Shown: positions 1 through 8,841, numbered from the stretch's first letter. The stretch is 64,000 bases of DNA from JALZKA01 sp963721645 (GCA_963721645.1 CAVRJK010000002.1:2170001-2234000); one strand, 5' to 3'. Notes: generated by a model not told the origin, from the letters alone. Numbers and translations are program-made.

Positions 1-28
1 GTCCACACTCGCGACACCGGAGGAGTAC

Positions 29-625
29 ATGGCAGCTGCAAAGAAGGGTGCCAAGGCCAAGAGCCCGAAGCCCGCCGCAAAGAAGAAGTCCGCCAAGAAG
101 CCCGCCGCTCGCGGCAACAAGAGCGTCGAGGAATTCCGTGACGCGCTGGAGAAGAGCGTCACCCTCAGCCGGGAACGCATCCAGGAAGTGATGGACGACG
201 CGGTAAAGCGGGGACGCATGACGCGTACCGACGCGGAGAAGACCGTCTCGAGCCTCGTCTCGAAGGGTCGTGCACAGACCGACGAGCTCGTCGCCGAACT
301 TGAGAAGCTGCTCGACCAGGCCCGCAAGAACGTCGAGTCCCGGGTTGCACCTGCCCGCAAGCGTGCAGAAAAAGCGGCAAGCGCTGCCGCCAAGCGCGTC
401 CGCACCACGACCGATCCGGTCGTGGCCGAGGCCGACAAGCTCCGTCGCCGCGCGGGCGTCGCCAGCTCCTCACCGATCACGGGATACGAGAGCCTCAACG
501 CAAGCCAGGTCAAGTCCCGGCTCAAGGACATGACGAAGGCCGACCTCCGCAAGGTGCGGACTCAAGAGAAGCGCGGCAAGGCGCGCAAGGGCATCCTCGA
601 CGACATCGAAAAGCGCCTGACCTAG
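29..625 (+). CDS. Lysine/alanine-rich phasin- or histone H1-like protein
   Basis: The 198-residue product starts with a strongly basic tail of about 32 residues rich in K, A and P (repeats such as KKSAKKPAA), like the nucleic-acid-binding tails of histone H1-like and HupB-type proteins. Residues about 33-140 are predicted long amphipathic helices (EEFRDALEKSVTLSRERIQEV) with the look of phasin/coiled-coil proteins. A basic C-terminal segment (about 150-198) resembles short SAP- or Rho-N-like helical folds. ATG at 29 follows a good ribosome site (GGAGGAG about 6 bases upstream). Likely a nucleoid- or granule-associated structural protein; the partner is unknown. Seen: composition and helical pattern. 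Inferred: DNA or granule binding. Confidence 0.6.
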   Translation: MAAAKKGAKAKSPKPAAKKKSAKKPAARGNKSVEEFRDALEKSVTLSRERIQEVMDDAVKRGRMTRTDAEKTVSSLVSKGRAQTDELVAELEKLLDQARKNVESRVAPARKRAEKAASAAAKRVRTTTDPVVAEADKLRRRAGVASSSPITGYESLNASQVKSRLKDMTKADLRKVRTQEKRGKARKGILDDIEKRLT

Positions 626-705
626 GGGTCTGCCCTCAAAGCCGTAGAGACGTGGCCCGTCGCGGGCGCGGCGGGGTCTGACCCCTTCCGTGCCACGATA
701 GGCGT
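626..705. repeat. Intergenic segment with two GGGGTCTG-type elements
   Basis: This 80-base gap holds no gene. Right at the stop of the preceding gene lies GGGGTCTGCCC (625-635), and at 673-685 lies the near-palindrome GGGGTCTGACCCC, followed closely by TGCCAC. The same 13 bases recur inside grpE at 16581-16593. They may work as a short repeat-family element or a weak terminator for the basic protein gene; no T-tract follows either one. Confidence 0.5.
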
Positions 706-2055
706 GTGTCAACTACAACGCCACGCGCCGCTCGCCCGCACAGGGGCGAAGAGCTTGAACTGACCATCGAGTCGCTCGCCCAAGGCGGGCGTGGTGTCGC
801 GCGGCGCGATGACGGCTTCGTCGTGTTTGTGGCCGGAGGCTTGCCGGGGGACAAGGTCCGCGCCCGGGTCGGCAAGTCCAAGAAGGGCTACGCAGAGGCT
901 TCCACGATCGAGCTCCTCGAGGCCAGCCCCGACCGCATCGCCGACACCTGCGTCCACGACGGCGAGCCCTGCCCGGGCGCCCCTTGGCAGGGGCTTCCAT
1001 ACGAGCGCCAGCTCGAGCTGAAGGCCGAGCAGGTCGACGAGGCGCTTCGCCGGCTCGGCGGCCTGGACGGTTTCGAGACCGAGGAGATCATCCCCGCCAA
1101 GGCCGAGTGGCGCTACCGCAACAAGCTTGAGTACTCATTCGGTGATGCCGACGGCGACATCGCGCTCGGCTTCCATCCCCGGGGCGATTGGCGCCGGGTC
1201 GTGAACGTCGAGGACTGCCACCTTGCCTCTGAGCGGAACAACGCGGCGCGAAACGAGGTCCGCGAGTGGGCGAGCGAAAACGGCCTCCCACCGCACGAGT
1301 CCGACGACGGACACGGTGTGCTGCGCCATCTCGTCGTCCGGGACAGCCCGCGCACGGGCCAGGTCCAGACCCGCCTCGTCACGGCGCCCGCGGAGTTTCC
1401 CCGACCACCGGTTGACCTACACACGATCATCGACGGCCCATCCGGCGGCACCGACGGCCCAACCGGCGTCCTCGGCGAGGAGTACCTCGAAGAGGAGCTC
1501 GCCGGCCTCCGCTTCCGCGTCTCACACCCCGCCTTCTTTCAGACCAACACCGAGATGGCCGAAACTCTCTACGGCCTCGCCGGCGACTACGCCGGCCTCA
1601 CCGGCTCCGAACAGCTGTGGGATCTCTACTGCGGCATCGGAACGATCGGTCTCACGCTCGCGTCGCGCGCAAAGTCCGTTCTGGGACTCGAGCTCGTGCC
1701 CGAGGCAATCGCCGATGCCGAGCGGAACGCCCTCAGGAACGGCATCAACAACGCGCGCTTCGTTGCGACCGACGCGCGCGTGGGTGTGCGACCGCTTCTC
1801 GAGCAGGGCGAGCGGCCGGACGTCGTGATCATCGACCCGCCGCGCGCCGGCCTTTCCAAGAAGGTCGTCCGCCGCCTCATCGAGGCCGACTCGCCGCGCA
1901 TCGTCTACGTCTCGTGCAACCCCACCACTCTCGCGCCGAACGCCGCACAACTCATAGAGGCCGGTTACGTCCTCAAGCGCATCCGCCCCGTCGACATGTT
2001 TCCGCAGACCCCGCACGTCGAGTGTGTGGCGCTGCTCGAGCGCGCCGAGCGTTAG
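706..2055 (+). CDS. TrmA/RlmD-family tRNA/rRNA m5U methyltransferase
   Basis: This 449-residue SAM-dependent RNA uracil-C5 methyltransferase has an N-terminal TRAM domain (about residues 10-65; 'SLAQGGRGVARRDDGFVVFV'), a central insert and a Rossmann methyltransferase domain. The SAM loop is LYCGIGTIGLTLA, the DPPRAG motif is present, and the catalytic Cys is about C404 in YVSCNPTTLAPNAAQL. The family's Fe-S segment (CGGCxxQ) reads CPGAPWQ here, so part of the cluster ligand set is missing. The start is GTG at 706, with an in-frame VSTTT. The substrate (23S U1939, U747 or tRNA U54) cannot be told from sequence. The gene is followed after 9 bases by the LLM oxidoreductase, probably co-transcribed. 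Confidence 0.9.
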   Translation: MSTTTPRAARPHRGEELELTIESLAQGGRGVARRDDGFVVFVAGGLPGDKVRARVGKSKKGYAEASTIELLEASPDRIADTCVHDGEPCPGAPWQGLPYERQLELKAEQVDEALRRLGGLDGFETEEIIPAKAEWRYRNKLEYSFGDADGDIALGFHPRGDWRRVVNVEDCHLASERNNAARNEVREWASENGLPPHESDDGHGVLRHLVVRDSPRTGQVQTRLVTAPAEFPRPPVDLHTIIDGPSGGTDGPTGVLGEEYLEEELAGLRFRVSHPAFFQTNTEMAETLYGLAGDYAGLTGSEQLWDLYCGIGTIGLTLASRAKSVLGLELVPEAIADAERNALRNGINNARFVATDARVGVRPLLEQGERPDVVIIDPPRAGLSKKVVRRLIEADSPRIVYVSCNPTTLAPNAAQLIEAGYVLKRIRPVDMFPQTPHVECVALLERAER

Positions 2056-2064
2056 GTTCCCGAC

Positions 2065-2850
2065 ATGGCGGAGAGCTCACGAGCCTTCGGAGTAGCGGCC
2101 GGGCTCGACCCGGAGACCGCCACACCGCTGGCAACCCGCTGTGAAGAGCTCGGCTACGGCTCGGTCTGGTCGAACGACACGCCTTTCGCCGAAGGCCTCG
2201 AGACGCTTGCCGCCTTCGCCGAAGGCACGAGCACGGTCGACCTGGGCGTCGCCGTCATCGCGATCGACCGGCGATCTCCCAAGGAGATTGCGGCGAAGAT
2301 CGACGCACTCGGGCTTCCGCGCGAGCGCTTGTGGATCGGCGTCGGCACCGGCTTCTCCAAGAAACCCTTGACGGCGATGCGCGAGGAGCTCCCCGCGCTT
2401 CGCGACGCGCTCGGCGACATCCGCCTGGTGATGGCCGCGATGGGCCCGAAGATGTGCGCGTTCGCCGGTGCCGAGTTCGACGGCGTCTTCTTCAACTGGA
2501 TGACCCCCTCCTTCGCCGGCGACGCGCGAAAGCACGTGGAGCAGGGCGCCGCCGACGCAGGACGCGACACGCCACAGGTCATGGGCTACGTCCGTACCGC
2601 CGTCGGCGACGACGCACAGAAGCGCTTGGCCAAGGAAGAAGGCTTCTACCGCGAGCTCCACGACGGCTACAAGAACCACTTCGAGCGGCTGGGCGAGCCA
2701 GCGGGGACGGTCGGCGTCGCCGAGCCGGACTCGGCATCGGCTCAGCGCCGGCTGGGCGAGTTCGACGCGCTCGACATCACCGTCGTCCGAGGCCTTGCTA
2801 GCGCCAACCTCGAGGCGATGTCGATGCTGGCCGAAAATGCAGCGCCTTAA
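2065..2850 (+). CDS. LLM-class (luciferase-like) flavin-dependent oxidoreductase
   Basis: The 261-residue product has the bacterial luciferase/F420-dependent oxidoreductase pattern: an N-terminal strand followed by 'ATRCEELGYGSVWSNDTP', the 'DLGVAVIAIDRRSP' strand, then 'LWIGVGTGFSKKPL', typical of the (beta/alpha)8 barrel that binds FMN or F420. It is shorter than most family members (about 300-340 residues), and the C-terminal helices are condensed. The substrate is unknown. ATG at 2065 lies 9 bases after the RNA methyltransferase stop, so the two are likely one transcript. F420 rather than FMN is an actinobacterial expectation, not something seen here. Confidence 0.8.
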   Translation: MAESSRAFGVAAGLDPETATPLATRCEELGYGSVWSNDTPFAEGLETLAAFAEGTSTVDLGVAVIAIDRRSPKEIAAKIDALGLPRERLWIGVGTGFSKKPLTAMREELPALRDALGDIRLVMAAMGPKMCAFAGAEFDGVFFNWMTPSFAGDARKHVEQGAADAGRDTPQVMGYVRTAVGDDAQKRLAKEEGFYRELHDGYKNHFERLGEPAGTVGVAEPDSASAQRRLGEFDALDITVVRGLASANLEAMSMLAENAAP

Positions 2851-2913
2851 GGAGTGAGGGGGTTGGGCGTTTGGCTCAAACCGGTTGGCCCGAAGGGTTC
2901 TAGGCGGAGTCAA

Positions 2914-4413
2914 ATGCCCACCCCCTCCCTCCGCCGTTTCGTCCTTTCAGCCATCGTCGCCCTACTCGCTTTCGCGTCACTGGCCGAGGCGGCGCCCAGA
3001 GGACCCCTCTCCCACGAAGGCCGCTGGATCACGGACAAGAAGGGTCGAGTGGTGATCCTCCACGGCTGGAACATGGTCTCGAAGGTCGGCTCCTACCGGC
3101 CGGAGGACGCCGGGTTCGGCCGCAACGACATGCGCTTTTTGAAGCGCCACGGCTTCAACACGATCCGACTGGGGATCATCCAGAACGGCGTCGAGCCCGC
3201 CTTGCCAGGGCCCAATGGCAAGGCGAAGTACCGCGACGGCTACCTCGACTCGATCTCCCGAACCGAGCGCCGACTGTCACGACACGGGATCTTCACGCTC
3301 CTCGACGTCCACCAGGACCTCTACAACGAGCGCTTCCAGGGAGAGGGGTTTCCCGACTGGGCGGTCGTCGGAGACGCGGCCACTCTCCCGGCCGAGCCTC
3401 AGCAGGGATTCCCAACCAACTATCTGGTCATGCCGGCACTGAACCGCGCATTCGATCACTTCTGGGCGAACGACTCCGACGCGGCCGGACGCGGGCTCCA
3501 GGACTCATTCGCTGCGATGTGGACCGAGATCGCAGAGCGCTTCAAGGGCCGCCGAAACCTGGTGGGCTACAACATCCTGAACGAGCCCTGGCCGGGCTCC
3601 GCCTATCCGACATGCGCCTCCAACGTCGGCTGTCCAGCGTTTGATATCGGCACCCTCCAGCCGTTCTCCGAGAAGGTCATCGCCGCGATCCGCGAGGCCG
3701 ACCAACGAAGCCTCGTTTGGTACGCGCCCCTCTTGCTGTTCGACTTCGGCGCCGACACCTCGCTCGGCGACACCGGCGACGAGAAAGCCGGGTTTGCCTT
3801 CAATATGTACTGCCTGGGCGGGTCGCTTCCGGGGCTTGGCGAAATCGGCGACGCGGAGTGCGACACGGGCTACGACCTCACTCTCGCCAACGCGGAGGAC
3901 CAGACGGAGGCGACCGGAGATGCCCTTCTGATGACCGAGTTCGCAGCGACCCAGGACATCGAGACGATCGCCCGGGTTACCGAGCTCGCGGACGACGCCA
4001 TGGTCGGCTGGCAGCAGTGGCACTACTGCGACTGCGACGACCCCACCACCACCGGAACCGGCGTCCAGTCGCTCGTCTCCGACCCGTCGAAGCCGCCGCG
4101 TGGCGACAACCTTTCGCGAGAGAAGCTCAAGATCTCGTCACGACCTTATCCCCGCGCGGTAGCCGGCACTCCGCTCACCTACGCGTTCAATCCGGAAACC
4201 CGCGAGTTCACGATGACCTACTCCGTCGAGGGACCCGACGGCAAGCGCCTCCCCCGCCGTGTCCGCACTGAGATCTTCATGCCGCCCATCCACTACCGCA
4301 AGGGCTACGACGTCACCGCCGAAGGCGCGCGCGTACGGCCGCATAAGAACGTCATCAACCTGAGACGCCTGCGCGGAGCGACAGAGGTGACGGTCGAAGT
4401 CACGCCGGGCTGA
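2914..4413 (+). CDS. Secreted GH5-family glycoside hydrolase (endoglycoceramidase/cellulase-like)
   Basis: I chose ATG 2914 over an upstream in-frame GTG (2854) because it gives a clean signal peptide (MPTPSLRRFVLSAIVALLAFA...AEA). The mature protein shows the GH5 barrel: 'VILHGWNMVSK', 'GFNTIRLGI', 'LLDVHQDLYNERF', the acid/base glutamate in YNILNEPWPGS (about E224) and the nucleophile glutamate in LMTEFAATQD (about E342). The HQDLYNE and GFPDWA segments resemble the endoglycoceramidase-like branch, which cleaves glycan head groups from glycolipids. A beta-rich C-terminal domain (about residues 395-499) follows. Role: extracellular hydrolysis of a glycan or glycolipid. The enzyme family is secure, the exact substrate is not. 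Confidence 0.88.
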   Translation: MPTPSLRRFVLSAIVALLAFASLAEAAPRGPLSHEGRWITDKKGRVVILHGWNMVSKVGSYRPEDAGFGRNDMRFLKRHGFNTIRLGIIQNGVEPALPGPNGKAKYRDGYLDSISRTERRLSRHGIFTLLDVHQDLYNERFQGEGFPDWAVVGDAATLPAEPQQGFPTNYLVMPALNRAFDHFWANDSDAAGRGLQDSFAAMWTEIAERFKGRRNLVGYNILNEPWPGSAYPTCASNVGCPAFDIGTLQPFSEKVIAAIREADQRSLVWYAPLLLFDFGADTSLGDTGDEKAGFAFNMYCLGGSLPGLGEIGDAECDTGYDLTLANAEDQTEATGDALLMTEFAATQDIETIARVTELADDAMVGWQQWHYCDCDDPTTTGTGVQSLVSDPSKPPRGDNLSREKLKISSRPYPRAVAGTPLTYAFNPETREFTMTYSVEGPDGKRLPRRVRTEIFMPPIHYRKGYDVTAEGARVRPHKNVINLRRLRGATEVTVEVTPG

Positions 4414-4423
4414 CCAGCCCGGC
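4404..4423 (+). terminator. GC-rich hairpin at the end of the GH5 gene
   Basis: GCCGGGCT and AGCCCGGC form a perfect 8-bp stem around a 4-base loop overlapping the stop codon. A second small hairpin, ATGCG-CTT-CGCAT, follows at 4428-4440. No clear T-run. The remaining gap to 4594 separates convergent genes and shows no further coding signal. Confidence 0.5.
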
Positions 4424-4594
4424 GGTTATGCGCTTCGCATGGGGGCGCCACACGAGGCGCGCATCGGATGGCGCCACTCCATTGAGGAGTAGGCGCTCAG
4501 GCGAAGAGTGTTATCGGGAGTCGAGTGCCTAGGCACTTGGACGCCCGAGCGCGCGCGTTGACGTTCGCCCACAGATAAACGGCGGCGGCTGCGC

Positions 4595-5257
4595 CTAGTA
4601 CGGCGGTAGGTCCGCGTACCAGTCGCCGAGCTTGCGGAAGTTCTGCCAGAACTCGCGCTTTGACTCTTCCGAGTCGAGAGACTGGTCGATGTCGGGCACT
4701 ACGAGCGCCTCGATTGTCGGCGTGAACGGCTGCACCTCGCCGAGCTTTGGCTCTAGCGGCCGCGCAAGCGGCACTCCGACCTCGTTCAACGCCTCGAGCG
4801 CCTCCTCGCCCATGATCACGATCAGTCGGGGGCTGACGATCGCGATCTCCTCCACGATCCGCTCCACGCACTCCGCGGCGGCGAGCGTGGGGTCTGAGAT
4901 CGGGCATTTGACGCAGAGCGTCCCGTAGACGGTGAGCGGATCGACGCCGAGCCGCTTGAAGCTCTTCATCAGGGCGTTGCCGGGCCGGCCGTAAAAGGCG
5001 ACGCCCTCCTCGATCTCCGAGGGAGTCGGTGCGTACTTCAAGATCATCACGTCGGCCTGCGGGTGGCCGGAACCCAGGACGGGCATCAGATTGCCTCGGG
5101 GGCAGTGCGAGCACTCCTGAAGACGGCGCGTCAGCGAGTTCAGCTCGCGGATCGCGCGCTCGAGGTACTTCTCCTGGATCTCGTCATCGGTCACGGGCAC
5201 AGCCGGGAGGTTCTTCCGTGTTGGAGCACCGCCTCCTGCCGAGGGCTTTTCCTGCAT
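4595..5257 (-). CDS. Uracil-DNA glycosylase-superfamily protein with altered active-site motifs
   Basis: The 220 residues follow the family 4 UDG layout. An early CxxC pair (C49, C52 in CSHCPRG) and a later C118...C130 (KCPISDPTLAAAEC) can hold a [4Fe-4S] cluster, and 'FYGRPGNALMKSF' matches the GRAGxLL region. The usual catalytic segment GEAPGxxED reads KYAPTPSEIEE here, and the late HPS motif is absent (VVPDIDQSLDSEE). Either a divergent DNA glycosylase or a non-catalytic relative. Its ATG (5257-5255) overlaps the stop of the upstream GT-PHP gene by one base (TGATG), so translation is probably coupled. Confidence 0.7.
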   Translation of the reverse strand: MQEKPSAGGGAPTRKNLPAVPVTDDEIQEKYLERAIRELNSLTRRLQECSHCPRGNLMPVLGSGHPQADVMILKYAPTPSEIEEGVAFYGRPGNALMKSFKRLGVDPLTVYGTLCVKCPISDPTLAAAECVERIVEEIAIVSPRLIVIMGEEALEALNEVGVPLARPLEPKLGEVQPFTPTIEALVVPDIDQSLDSEESKREFWQNFRKLGDWYADLPPY

Positions 5258-7173
5258 CAGCCCTTGCTCCGCAGTTGCTTGCCACCCCGCCCACCGCTGG
5301 TCTGGATGAACTTGAGCGCCTGTACATAGACCAGGTTCTTGTGTTTGCGCACGATGTCGGCGTCGCGCATCGCTTCCAGGAACTCGGCGGGGCCGTCGAA
5401 ATCGCGGACCCGGATCATCACGCTGCCGAGACCCTGTGCGACGTGCGAGTCCGAGCCGGCACCAGGAACGATGCGGTATTTGGTTGCGAACCGCTCCGCC
5501 TCCTCGTTGAAGGCCGTGAGCGTCACCCGTGGGTTGAAGACCTCAAGGATGTCGATCTCGTCCACCATGTTCAAGAGGTGCTCGTAATCGGGCACCGAGT
5601 GGAGGCGGTCGAAAGGATGTGGCACGTACACCAGGCCCCCCTGGCGCCTGATCTCGGCGATCGTCTCCGCCATCGTCATCCCACGTTCGATCTTCTCGTT
5701 GATGAAGAGTCCGATCACCTCACCCTGCTCAGCCGTCTTCACCTCTTCGGCGACGATCACCTTGATTCCGACCTCATCCGCGATCTCGCGAGCCTCGAGC
5801 GCTCCCGAGACAACGTTGTGATCGGTGATCGCGATCGCGTCCAGCCCCTGGTCCCGCGCCGTCTCCAGGAGCGTCCGCACCGGAGTCGCGCAGTCGGGGG
5901 AGTGGTCGGTGTGCATATGGAGGTCGATCCCGATCTGCTTGCGGCGCGAGATGCGCTTCCTCACCGCTGCGTCACCCCGCGGGTCCTGGCGGCGCGCTGC
6001 AATGCGGGCATAGATCTCTTCGAGTTGGTCGCCCACCGCAACCCAGTCACGGCTTGCCCCCTCGGCTCGGCTGGTGAACTCGCGGCGGAGGCTTGCCCTG
6101 CCGGCAAGCCGCTCGATCTGCCCTGCCAGGGTGATCGCATCGCCGGGCGGGAACATCAGGCCCAACTCACCACCGCGTACGAGCTCGTCGTAGACGGGAA
6201 GCTGCGAAACAACGGGCACGGTGCCGGAACCGAGGGCTGCACGGATCAGCCCGGGCGCGGTGCGCGGCCCGCCCGAGCTGAGGCACACGACGTCCGCGCC
6301 GGCGATCAGCTCTTCGGGGTCCATCCGGCGGGGGCCGACCGAGTGGACGCGATCGCGGAGGCGGCTTGCGATCCGTACGTCCCCACCGTCTGGAAACCAG
6401 ATAGCGGCCTCCCAGTTCAAATCCAGGGGCAAGCGCCTCAGGGCTCGCATGAAGAGACGCAGTGCCCCCTTCTCCTCCTCGAGGCAGTAGGCGATCCGCA
6501 GTGGCCCTTCCTCCGCGCGTTTGCTGCCCGGCCACTGACCGTCGAGGCTGCGGACGCCCGGCTCGACCAGTTCGTAGCCGCCGGGAAAGTAGCGCTGCAT
6601 CAGGTCCGAGGTCTGCCCGCACGTCGCAGTGCGCGCATCCAAGCGGCCGAAAAAGATCTCGACGATGGGCCGCGCAACCTGCGTCGAGAGAACACGCTCC
6701 GACGGCTCGTGAAAGCTGCCGACGTTCAGTGAGCGCGAGTGCCGAAGGGCCACCGAAGCGGCGCTTGGCGCAAACGGGTCGTGGACGTGAACGATGTCGA
6801 AGTCGACGCCGCCCAACAGGGCTTCCAGGCCCTTCGAGACGTCAAGCGGGAGCGGGACGCCGCGAGCCCGTGGCCCTGGCGGCATCGGGAGCCCGGTTCC
6901 GACTGCAAGCACCGGGGGTCCGTCACCACCTGCACGCTCTCCACGCCAGGACCCGTTGAAGAGCGCGGCCGGCCGTTCACGTGCGGCGTTGATCAACCGC
7001 CGCGCCTCGCGCGTGCCGCCTCGGATGCTCGACGGCGCGGCAACCACGACCTCATGACCACGCCTCGCCAGCTCCGCCGACGCCTGCTCGGCGAACTCGT
7101 TGATTTCGTGGCGCTGGCCCCACGCCAGAGGCGTGACATGGGCAATCCGGAGGCGGTCGGCGCGGGACGGCAC
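5257..7173 (-). CDS. Glycosyltransferase (GT4-like) fused to a PHP metal-dependent phosphoesterase
   Basis: This 638-residue two-domain protein begins with a GT-B fold glycosyltransferase (about residues 1-395): 'LRIAHVTPLAWGQRHEINEF' is the usual GT4 first strand and glycine-poor loop, and the region ends 'LRREFTSRAEGASRDWVAV'. From about residue 405 a complete PHP domain follows with metal ligands visible: DLHMHTDHSPD, ITDHNV, AEEVKT, PHPFDR and GSDSH. PHP domains hydrolyse phosphoesters (histidinol phosphate, nucleic acid ends, phosphosugars). The fusion suggests a sugar-phosphate or lipid-phosphate substrate handled by both halves, but this is inference. Signals for secretion are absent, so it is cytoplasmic. 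It is the first gene of a pair with the UDG-like gene. Confidence 0.82.
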   Translation of the reverse strand: MPSRADRLRIAHVTPLAWGQRHEINEFAEQASAELARRGHEVVVAAPSSIRGGTREARRLINAARERPAALFNGSWRGERAGGDGPPVLAVGTGLPMPPGPRARGVPLPLDVSKGLEALLGGVDFDIVHVHDPFAPSAASVALRHSRSLNVGSFHEPSERVLSTQVARPIVEIFFGRLDARTATCGQTSDLMQRYFPGGYELVEPGVRSLDGQWPGSKRAEEGPLRIAYCLEEEKGALRLFMRALRRLPLDLNWEAAIWFPDGGDVRIASRLRDRVHSVGPRRMDPEELIAGADVVCLSSGGPRTAPGLIRAALGSGTVPVVSQLPVYDELVRGGELGLMFPPGDAITLAGQIERLAGRASLRREFTSRAEGASRDWVAVGDQLEEIYARIAARRQDPRGDAAVRKRISRRKQIGIDLHMHTDHSPDCATPVRTLLETARDQGLDAIAITDHNVVSGALEAREIADEVGIKVIVAEEVKTAEQGEVIGLFINEKIERGMTMAETIAEIRRQGGLVYVPHPFDRLHSVPDYEHLLNMVDEIDILEVFNPRVTLTAFNEEAERFATKYRIVPGAGSDSHVAQGLGSVMIRVRDFDGPAEFLEAMRDADIVRKHKNLVYVQALKFIQTSGGRGGKQLRSKG

Positions 7174-7205
7174 AACCGGAGCATAGGCCGAGTCTGAAAA
7201 GCCGA

Positions 7206-7238
7206 GCGGCCCCCACCGCGCAATGCGATGGGGGCCGC
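7206..7238 (-). terminator. Strong GC hairpin after the DUF4394/Calx-beta gene
   Basis: GCGGCCCCCA (7206-7215) pairs perfectly with TGGGGGCCGC (7229-7238) around a 13-base loop, 29 bases past the stop of the upstream minus-strand gene and just before the GT-PHP start. It fits an intrinsic terminator on the minus strand; no long T-run is seen. Confidence 0.6.
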
Positions 7239-7266
7239 AGTCCGGCTCGTAGTTCTCGAGCTCGTC

Positions 7267-8841
7267 CTAGCGGTCGAGCTTGAACTTCGTCGTGATGATC
7301 TGCTGGTTCGAGTCGGCGTCGTTGAACGTCGAGACGATCTTGAGCGGCACGGACTTCTTGCCCTTTGCCTTCTTGATGTCCTTGACGGCCGCCTTCGAGA
7401 GGCTGAACGTCTCGTCCGACTTCCCGGAGCCGGCCAGCGCGCCGGTGTCGGTCGCCAGCTGGTCACCGTTCTTCAGCTGGAGCGAACTCGTCACCGAGCA
7501 CTCCTGATCGCACGAGAAGCTGTACTTGAGCAGCTTCGACTTCGCGACCTTCTTCTCGGTTTGGAACGGAACGCTCACGAGCCCGACGAGCGTGCCCGGA
7601 GTGGCCTCGTCGTCGACAATCGTGACCTGGGTGGTCGGAGGCGACTGCAGGTTGAGCGACGCGCTTGGCGCGCTCAGCCTCACCGTGAACGTCTTGTTCG
7701 CGTTGTCTTCTGCGTTGTCCGTGATCGGGACGGTGAGGGTCTCGATCGCATCGCCCGGCACGAACGTCAGCGTGCCGTTGGTTGCGGTGAAATCGGTTCC
7801 CGTCGTCGCCGTGTCGCCCATCGCGATCTCCGTCGCGTAGTTGACGGTTGCGGTCTGGTTGAGCGGACCCTCGCGGACCACGCTGATGGTTGCCGTAGCG
7901 CCGTTCTCGGAAACCGAGGTGGCTGCGTTGGCGAACCTGGCAACCGGGACCGGAATCAGCGAGACGCTCTCGAGGGGCGCCGTGCCGTCAGGGCCGATCT
8001 GGTTGTTGTTTGCAGTCGGCGCCGTCGCCGCACCGGTCATGAGGTTCACCCGGTAAAACGTCGACTCGGCGTCGCCCGTGGCCTGAAGGGCCGCGTATGC
8101 GACTCCGGTGCCCTGCTCGATGTCGAACCCGGCGTTGTCGGTCGTATCTACGCCGAGCGCACCGATCGTGCTCAGCGTGCCGCCGTTGGCGTTCACCTGC
8201 TGCGCGAGGATGTTGAGATCCGAATCGATGTCGTAGAGCGCCGTCGTGGTCGCTCCGTCGATGTTGTTGGTGTACGCAGCAGCCGACGATGTTCGGGACG
8301 GCCGCGTCGTTGGCGTCACCGGTCTGGTAGTCGAGGTCACCATCGATCACCGACCCGTCGGCCGTTGTTCGGGTTGTAGCGATAGTTGTTGTCACTCGGT
8401 CCCGACGACCTCGTCGTTCACGGTGCGAATCCGGTCCACGGTCGGGTTGAAATCGAATCCGAACGCCGTGGGGGCGCCGTTGAACGCGTCGACTCGTGCC
8501 GCTGACCTGCGTGGCAGTGACCGTGCCGGCAAGAGCTGCGTTCGGCTCGAGCACGTAAACCGTGCCGCCGGATGCCTGCGCGAACAGGTTGCCGCCGCGC
8601 GGACGATAATCGAGACCGATCAGGTCGGTGTCCGAGTGCACTCACCGGAAAGGTGATGGATGGTGGGCGTGCCGTTGACCAGTGTGTTCGGGGTACCGAC
8701 CGCGAACTGCACGATCTGATTGCTGGTTGTCAACCCGGTCACCGTCTGGTGCACCGCGTAGCTCGGAGCTGCATTAACTGCTCCGACGGTGAGCGCCGCC
8801 GCGGCTGCGATGCCGAGCTTCAAGCGCTTCGAAAGCTTCAT
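7267..8841 (-). pseudogene. Secreted DUF4394/Calx-beta protein broken by several frameshifts
   Basis: A good ribosome site (GAGGAGGAA) precedes ATG 8841 and a signal peptide (MKLSKRLKLGIAAAAALTVG). The product then matches the DUF4394 beta-propeller-like domain, followed by a Calx-beta module and a C-terminal Lys-rich domain. The family sequence can only be followed by changing frame about five times: near 8638 (into HSDTDLIGLDYRPRG), near 8490 (into VDAFNGAPTAFGFDFNP), near 8395 (into SDNNYRYNPNNG), near 8360 (into ADGSVIDGDLDYQTG) and near 8280 (into AAYTNNIDGATTTAL). From 8280 to the stop one frame stays open. The frame changes are direct observations. Whether they are real decay or assembly error cannot be decided here. 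The intact product would be an extracellular or surface protein. Confidence 0.75.

Noticed and set aside
2854..2913. GTG 2854 as the start of the GH5 hydrolase
   Set aside because: It would bury the signal peptide 20 residues in; ATG 2914 gives a proper secretion signal.
5029..6732. A 567-residue open frame on the + strand over the UDG-like and GT-PHP genes
   Set aside because: It is antisense to well-conserved motifs, has shadow-type Arg/Leu/Val composition, and shows no domain.
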